NCBI RefSeq assembly: GCF_024649945.1
Contig: NZ_JANKMS010000008.1
Location: forward strand, 186,001-250,000
Length of the DNA: 64,000 nucleotides
Reading direction: 5' to 3'
From: Flavobacterium panacis
GTDB taxonomy: Bacteria > Bacteroidota > Bacteroidia > Flavobacteriales > Flavobacteriaceae
Shown here one piece after another: positions 60,629 to 64,000 of this stretch (positions within the stretch are counted from its first letter, which is position 1; every line of letters begins with the position of its first letter). The position numbers were made by a program, and so were the translations under genes. Below the pieces are notes generated by a model. It ran no database searches. It saw nothing but the letters and a program-made list of their open reading frames with translations, and was not told the DNA's origin.

Positions 60629-61021
60629 TTACGACTTTCTTCTTTTTTCTAAAAGGTCACGATTTTCTATTGGGTTTTCTTTTCCTGCAAGTGCATTGTC
60701 GATTTTCTCAATATAATCAAGAGAATCATCAATAAAGAATACCAGATTTGGAACACGACGTAACTGCAAACGAACACGTTGCGACAAATCATGTTTAATT
60801 AATGTTGTATTTGTTTTTATTGCCTCTAAAGTTTCTTTGGCTTTCTCTTGTGGAAAAATACTTAAATATACCGTTGCTACAGACAAATCTGTAGTTACAC
60901 TTACTTTGGATACTGAAATCACCAAATTAGTGATTCCGTTTTTTCTCACTTCACCTTGCAAGATGTCAACCAGATCTTTCTGAAGGACACCGCCTATTTT
61001 TTTCTGTCTATTTGTTTCCAT
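60629..61021 (-). CDS. rbfA: 30S ribosome-binding factor A
   Basis: A small KH-fold protein for 16S rRNA maturation. 130 residues with TNRQKKIGGVLQKDLVDIL near the N terminus, VSVTTDLSVATVYLSIFP in the centre and LRRVPNLVFFIDDSLDY. The TATTTTTG -7 element (61026-61033, minus strand) ends four bases before the ATG, implying a leaderless or near-leaderless mRNA. It is followed by the LolC/E-like permease gene. Confidence 0.93.
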   Translation of the reverse strand: METNRQKKIGGVLQKDLVDILQGEVRKNGITNLVISVSKVSVTTDLSVATVYLSIFPQEKAKETLEAIKTNTTLIKHDLSQRVRLQLRRVPNLVFFIDDSLDYIEKIDNALAGKENPIENRDLLEKRRKS

Positions 61022-61025
61022 TGTG

Positions 61026-61033
61026 CAAAAATA
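61026..61033 (-). promoter_or_regulatory. -7 element of rbfA
   Basis: TATTTTTG on the minus strand matches TAnnTTTG; four bases (CACA) lie between it and the ATG. Confidence 0.5.
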
Positions 61034-61145
61034 CTAAATTTTAGTGGTTTTATCTGTTCTTTTTAATGGTTTAAAGCCTGATAAAAATCATAATTATTGA
61101 GAGAATTATTTTACATCTTTAATGTAAATTTAAAACTAATCTATC

Positions 61146-61565
61146 ATGAAAAAAAGAGAACCAATTAGTCATATCATGACTAAAACTGTAGTGACTGTAA
61201 ATCAAAATGACGATTTAAGAAAAGTAATTGAAAAATTAAAATCAAATTCTATTCGTCATCTTCCTGTTGTGAATGGCAAAGAAGTAGTTGGAATAATTAG
61301 CCGTACCGATATCAACCGTTTAACTTTTAGTACATTGTTTGATGGACAAGAAGGTGTTGACGAAGCTATTTTAGACATGTTGACTATTCCGCAAATAATG
61401 ACTTCGCACCCTAAAACACTTCCTTCAGATACTATCATCAAAGATCTTGCAACAACTTTTGCTAAGGAAGATTTTCATGCATTACCGGTTGTAGATAATG
61501 GAGAATTGAAAGGGATTGTAACAACTACAGATGTTATCAAATATTTTCTGGAACAATATGCTTAA
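61146..61565 (+). CDS. CBS-domain protein
   Basis: 139 residues consisting of two tandem CBS domains: 8-60 (IMTKTVVTVNQNDDLRKVIEKL, RHLPVVNGKEVVGIISRTDI) and about 82-138 (IMTSHPKTLPSDTIIKDLATTF, HALPVVDNGELKGIVTTTDV). CBS pairs bind adenine nucleotides. No effector domain is attached, so it probably modulates another protein. Single gene between divergent rbfA and a terminator. Confidence 0.88.
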   Translation: MKKREPISHIMTKTVVTVNQNDDLRKVIEKLKSNSIRHLPVVNGKEVVGIISRTDINRLTFSTLFDGQEGVDEAILDMLTIPQIMTSHPKTLPSDTIIKDLATTFAKEDFHALPVVDNGELKGIVTTTDVIKYFLEQYA

Positions 61566-61570
61566 AATAA

Positions 61571-61604
61571 AAAGGGAGCTCTAATAGGGCTCCCTTAATT
61601 TTTT
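61571..61604. terminator. Terminator between CBS and EnvC-like genes
   Basis: Stem AAGGGAGC (61572-61579) with GCTCCCTT (61589-61596), 9-base loop, then AATTTTTT. It serves the plus-strand CBS gene and probably also the convergent EnvC-like gene. Confidence 0.82.
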
Positions 61605-62856
61605 ATCTGCTTTGCAGCCATCCTTCCGGATTGTTATTTGAAGTATTTTGAAGAATCAAGAATTTTATAATTGTTTTTCCTGTATCTCCACTTGTTCTTA
61701 CCCTTCCAATATTCTGCTTAATCGTCACTTTATCTCCTTGACTAACAGAAACGGAACTCAAATTTTGATATACCGTAAAGAAATCTCCATGCTGAATTAC
61801 AACTGCTTTGTTTACTGGAGAAAGAACGATAACTTTTGAAACTTCTCCTGCAAATACCGCTCTCGCACTAGCACCATCTTCAGTTGTGATTTCAACTCCT
61901 GAATTGTGTACCGTAATTGAAGGATGTAAAGGGTGCGGCTGATCTCCATATCCAAGAGAAATAAATCCTTTTTCTACTGGCCAAGGTAATCTTCCTCTGT
62001 TCGCTTTAAAATCTGCTGCTAAGATTTTATCTTCTGGTGTCAGTGCAATTTTAGAAGAAGAAACTGGTGCTTTTGCTTCGCTTGAACCAGGATTTGCTTT
62101 GGCTCTTTCTGCAGCTGCTTTTCTATTAGCTTCGGCAATCGCTTCACGAATTAAACGATCGATTTGTTTGTCAATACGTTTTGATTCATTTTGTTTGGAT
62201 CGAATATCTGCAGCAATTTTGTTTTTATCCTTTTTTAAAGAATTAACTAATTTCTGCTGCTCTTTTTTCTCTGCTTCAAGCGTAACTTTTTCCTTTTGGT
62301 TTTCAACAATAATTTTCTTTTTCGCCTGTCTTTGTCCGTCCAGTTTTGCATTAAAATCAACTAATTGAGCTGTTTTTGATTGAATCTCAAGACCTTGATT
62401 TTTTCTAAAATTAGTATACTGCTTTAAATATTGAGCTCTTTTATAAGCTTGCAAAAAACTTTCAGAAGATAAAATGAACATCGCACGACTTTGCTCAGAA
62501 CGGCTTTTATAAGATTTTAAAATCATCTCCGCATAATCTTCTTTTAAAACTTTTAGTTCTTTTTTAAGTTTATTAACCTGAACCTGATTAATATACATAT
62601 CATTACTAATCAGTTTTTCCTGTTTTGCTGTAGTATTGATTAATTTCTCTTTAAGTTTGATTTTATTTGCCTGAATTAAATATTCATTCACAGCAGATTT
62701 CTCTTTTTTTCGAACAGATTGAAGCATCTTTTCGTTGTCTCTGATTTCCTGCTGAATTTGAGCTTTACGCTGCTCCAGTTTTTCTTGCTGAGAATCCTGT
62801 GCCCACACAAAAGTAGTGGCACAAATTAAAACTAGACTTAGGAGAAATTTTGGCAT
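61603..62856 (-). CDS. EnvC-like murein hydrolase activator (degenerate M23)
   Basis: 417 residues from the ATG at 62856. A signal peptide ends near FVWAQ. A long coiled coil (about 25-250, rich in Lys, Glu and Gln) precedes a C-terminal LytM/M23 domain (about 290-417). Catalytic residues are degenerate: VHNSGVEI has Glu where Asp binds zinc, and HGDFFTVYQNL and IIKFLILQN have lost the HxH. It should therefore activate amidases rather than cut peptidoglycan, as EnvC does. A TAAATTTG -7 element (62875-62882, minus strand) excludes the TTG at 62877. Confidence 0.85.
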   Translation of the reverse strand: MPKFLLSLVLICATTFVWAQDSQQEKLEQRKAQIQQEIRDNEKMLQSVRKKEKSAVNEYLIQANKIKLKEKLINTTAKQEKLISNDMYINQVQVNKLKKELKVLKEDYAEMILKSYKSRSEQSRAMFILSSESFLQAYKRAQYLKQYTNFRKNQGLEIQSKTAQLVDFNAKLDGQRQAKKKIIVENQKEKVTLEAEKKEQQKLVNSLKKDKNKIAADIRSKQNESKRIDKQIDRLIREAIAEANRKAAAERAKANPGSSEAKAPVSSSKIALTPEDKILAADFKANRGRLPWPVEKGFISLGYGDQPHPLHPSITVHNSGVEITTEDGASARAVFAGEVSKVIVLSPVNKAVVIQHGDFFTVYQNLSSVSVSQGDKVTIKQNIGRVRTSGDTGKTIIKFLILQNTSNNNPEGWLQSR

Positions 62857-62874
62857 GTTTCTATTTTTATTTTG

Positions 62875-62882
62875 CAAATTTA
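62875..62882 (-). promoter_or_regulatory. -7 element of the EnvC-like gene
   Basis: TAAATTTG on the minus strand matches TAnnTTTG, 18 bases before the ATG, and overlaps the stop of the upstream DUF4292 gene. Confidence 0.45.
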
Positions 62883-63659
62883 CTGAATTGTAACTTTTTT
62901 ATATCCACTTGGAACGCTGTAAGGAAAAGAAAGTTCTTCGTTAAATGAAATATTATTGTAATTCAGATTAATACTTGTTTTGCCTTTTGGCTGAACAGCA
63001 TTAATTTCTATACTTGTTGGAAGTGTTCCCTGATTGAAAACTTTACTGTCAGAATAAGCAATTTGTAAATTTCTATTTTCTGATGGCTGAGAGATTTCTT
63101 CTTTTTGAATTAAATATTTTTCTGCATCTAAGAAGAATGTTTTCTTCAAATCAGCCTCTTTTTCTTCATCCAGTCTAAAAAGATTTTCTACAATTGTCTG
63201 CGTATATTTTCCTTTTCTTAAATCATCAAAAGCTTCTCCAATCAAAAGGTTTTGCACTTTATTATAATCTAAATCAGTTCCAAGCCATTTACTTAAACTT
63301 GTAAAATCTCCCTCATAATAAGTACTATTTATTTTTTCGTAATAACTTACTGCAGAAGGCGTTATTAATGCTTTTGCCATTGTGATTCCCAAGAAACGTA
63401 CGCTAATTAAAATTTGTTTGTCTTTTTCGATTCTAATTTCAGCAGTAACATTCTGGCTTTGTTTTGCATCTACGTATTTTGCACTCGCTTTAATGTATAA
63501 AGTTGAAAAATCTAATTTATTCTCATAATGTTTTTCAATTACTTTTTTGTCTTCTTTTGGCGCAACAACCTGACTTGTATTACCTTGTACCGCTACTGCT
63601 TTCGTTTTACAGGAAACTACTGCAACAGACAATACCAGTATAGCTATATATTTTTTCAT
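62880..63659 (-). CDS. DUF4292 lipoprotein
   Basis: 259 residues with lipobox VVSCKTK (Cys near 17). Beta-rich fold similar to LolA/LolB-type proteins: KASAKYVDAKQSQNVTAEIRIEKDKQILISVRFLGITMAKALITP. The family is common in Bacteroidota and usually sits beside TPR and EnvC-like genes, as here. Role in envelope biogenesis is likely but unproven. It follows the TPR gene by 13 bases. Confidence 0.85.
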   Translation of the reverse strand: MKKYIAILVLSVAVVSCKTKAVAVQGNTSQVVAPKEDKKVIEKHYENKLDFSTLYIKASAKYVDAKQSQNVTAEIRIEKDKQILISVRFLGITMAKALITPSAVSYYEKINSTYYEGDFTSLSKWLGTDLDYNKVQNLLIGEAFDDLRKGKYTQTIVENLFRLDEEKEADLKKTFFLDAEKYLIQKEEISQPSENRNLQIAYSDSKVFNQGTLPTSIEINAVQPKGKTSINLNYNNISFNEELSFPYSVPSGYKKVTIQ

Positions 63660-63672
63660 CTGAATTTCTCTT

Positions 63673-64000
63673 TTACTTTTTCTTTTTTAATAATTCATTT
63701 GCCTTCAAAAAGTATTCCTCTTTTTTCTTGGCATCGCCCAATCCATTATATGCTTCTCCTAATTGAATATTAAAATTTGATTCTAATTTTATATCATCAA
63801 CAACATAATCAAGACCCATTTCCAGAACGGTTTTTGCATTTTTAAATTGTTTTTGCTGATTACTTCCTAATCCGGCATAGTAATAAAACTGAGCCTGACT
63901 TGGATAAACTTCTATCAACATCATTGCTCTTTTGGTCATTGGCTCAAATTGTTTGACCTGAGAGTAAGCTTCTAAAAGTAACATATTGGTTTCAAGATCT
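63673..64000 (-). CDS. TPR-repeat protein, 3' part only
   Basis: The frame remains open to the window edge (five more codons read DLETN before the Met at 63984), so only the C-terminal 108 residues are present. TPR-like helix pairs are visible: QAQFYYYAGLGSNQQKQFKNAKTVLEMGLDYV and NFNIQLGEAYNGLGDAKKKEEYFLKANELL. The start lies outside the window. It is in operon order with DUF4292 and the EnvC-like gene. Confidence 0.85.
   Translation of the reverse strand, partial: DLETNMLLLEAYSQVKQFEPMTKRAMMLIEVYPSQAQFYYYAGLGSNQQKQFKNAKTVLEMGLDYVVDDIKLESNFNIQLGEAYNGLGDAKKKEEYFLKANELLKKKK

Overview
The window is low-GC DNA from a Flavobacterium, probably close to F. johnsoniae. Three things support this. 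The promoters carry the Bacteroidota -7 element TAnnTTTG. The tyrosine ammonia-lyase closely resembles what I remember of the F. johnsoniae enzyme. There is a complete flexirubin-type pigment locus, the signature pigment of these bacteria. No rRNA, tRNA, CRISPR array, prophage or IS transposase was seen.

Region 1 (1-15.8 kb) is sugar catabolism. A minus-strand block encodes a GH51 arabinofuranosidase, a GH127 (DUF1680) beta-L-arabinofuranosidase, and ribulokinase, ribulose-5-phosphate 4-epimerase and arabinose isomerase (araB-araD-araA). It diverges from an AraR/NrtR-type regulator with a degenerate Nudix box. Next come a GntR-type regulator, the divergent Leloir genes galM-galK-galT and a sodium/sugar symporter. 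I found six 21-bp inverted repeats (TAARTGT-N7-ACAYTTA and variants) upstream of GH51, araB (two), araR and the symporter (two). They define a probable AraR regulon and mark the symporter as an arabinose carrier.

Region 2 (15.9-22.5 kb) looks like a non-phosphorylating deoxysugar-acid pathway, L-fucose or L-rhamnose type: two SDR dehydrogenases, an AraC regulator, a UxaA-type dehydratase, a fumarylacetoacetate-hydrolase-family enzyme and a small mutarotase. No lactonase is present. The first SDR has Asn in place of the catalytic Lys.

Region 3 (22.5-56.0 kb) is the flexirubin (aryl polyene plus dialkylresorcinol) cluster, about 33 genes nearly all on the plus strand and many translationally coupled. 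Tyrosine ammonia-lyase makes coumarate and a PaaK-like ligase probably activates it. Ketosynthases (including a KS/chain-length-factor pair and a truncated KS), a ketoreductase, hotdog dehydratases and two ACPs build the polyene. DarA/DarB make the resorcinol. LpxL-type, PlsC-type, BtrH-type and C45-type acyl-transfer proteins are candidates for the ester step. An ABC exporter, an MMPL fusion protein, a LolA-like carrier, lipoproteins and beta-barrel proteins handle envelope transport. A halogenase-like flavoprotein sits divergently at the left edge.

Region 4 (56.1-64 kb) is housekeeping: a tRNA-dihydrouridine synthase, a YefM/YoeB toxin-antitoxin pair with a periodic operator, a MATE exporter, a LolC/E-like permease, rbfA, a CBS protein, an EnvC-like protein, a DUF4292 lipoprotein and a truncated TPR protein.

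Intergenic spaces hold several families of degenerate palindromic repeats, including two oppositely oriented copies of a MITE-like element of about 135 bp inside the pigment cluster. The pigment system itself is known. The less described signals are the operator set, the repeat elements, the MMPL-PlsC-methyltransferase-like fusion and the ester-bond candidates.
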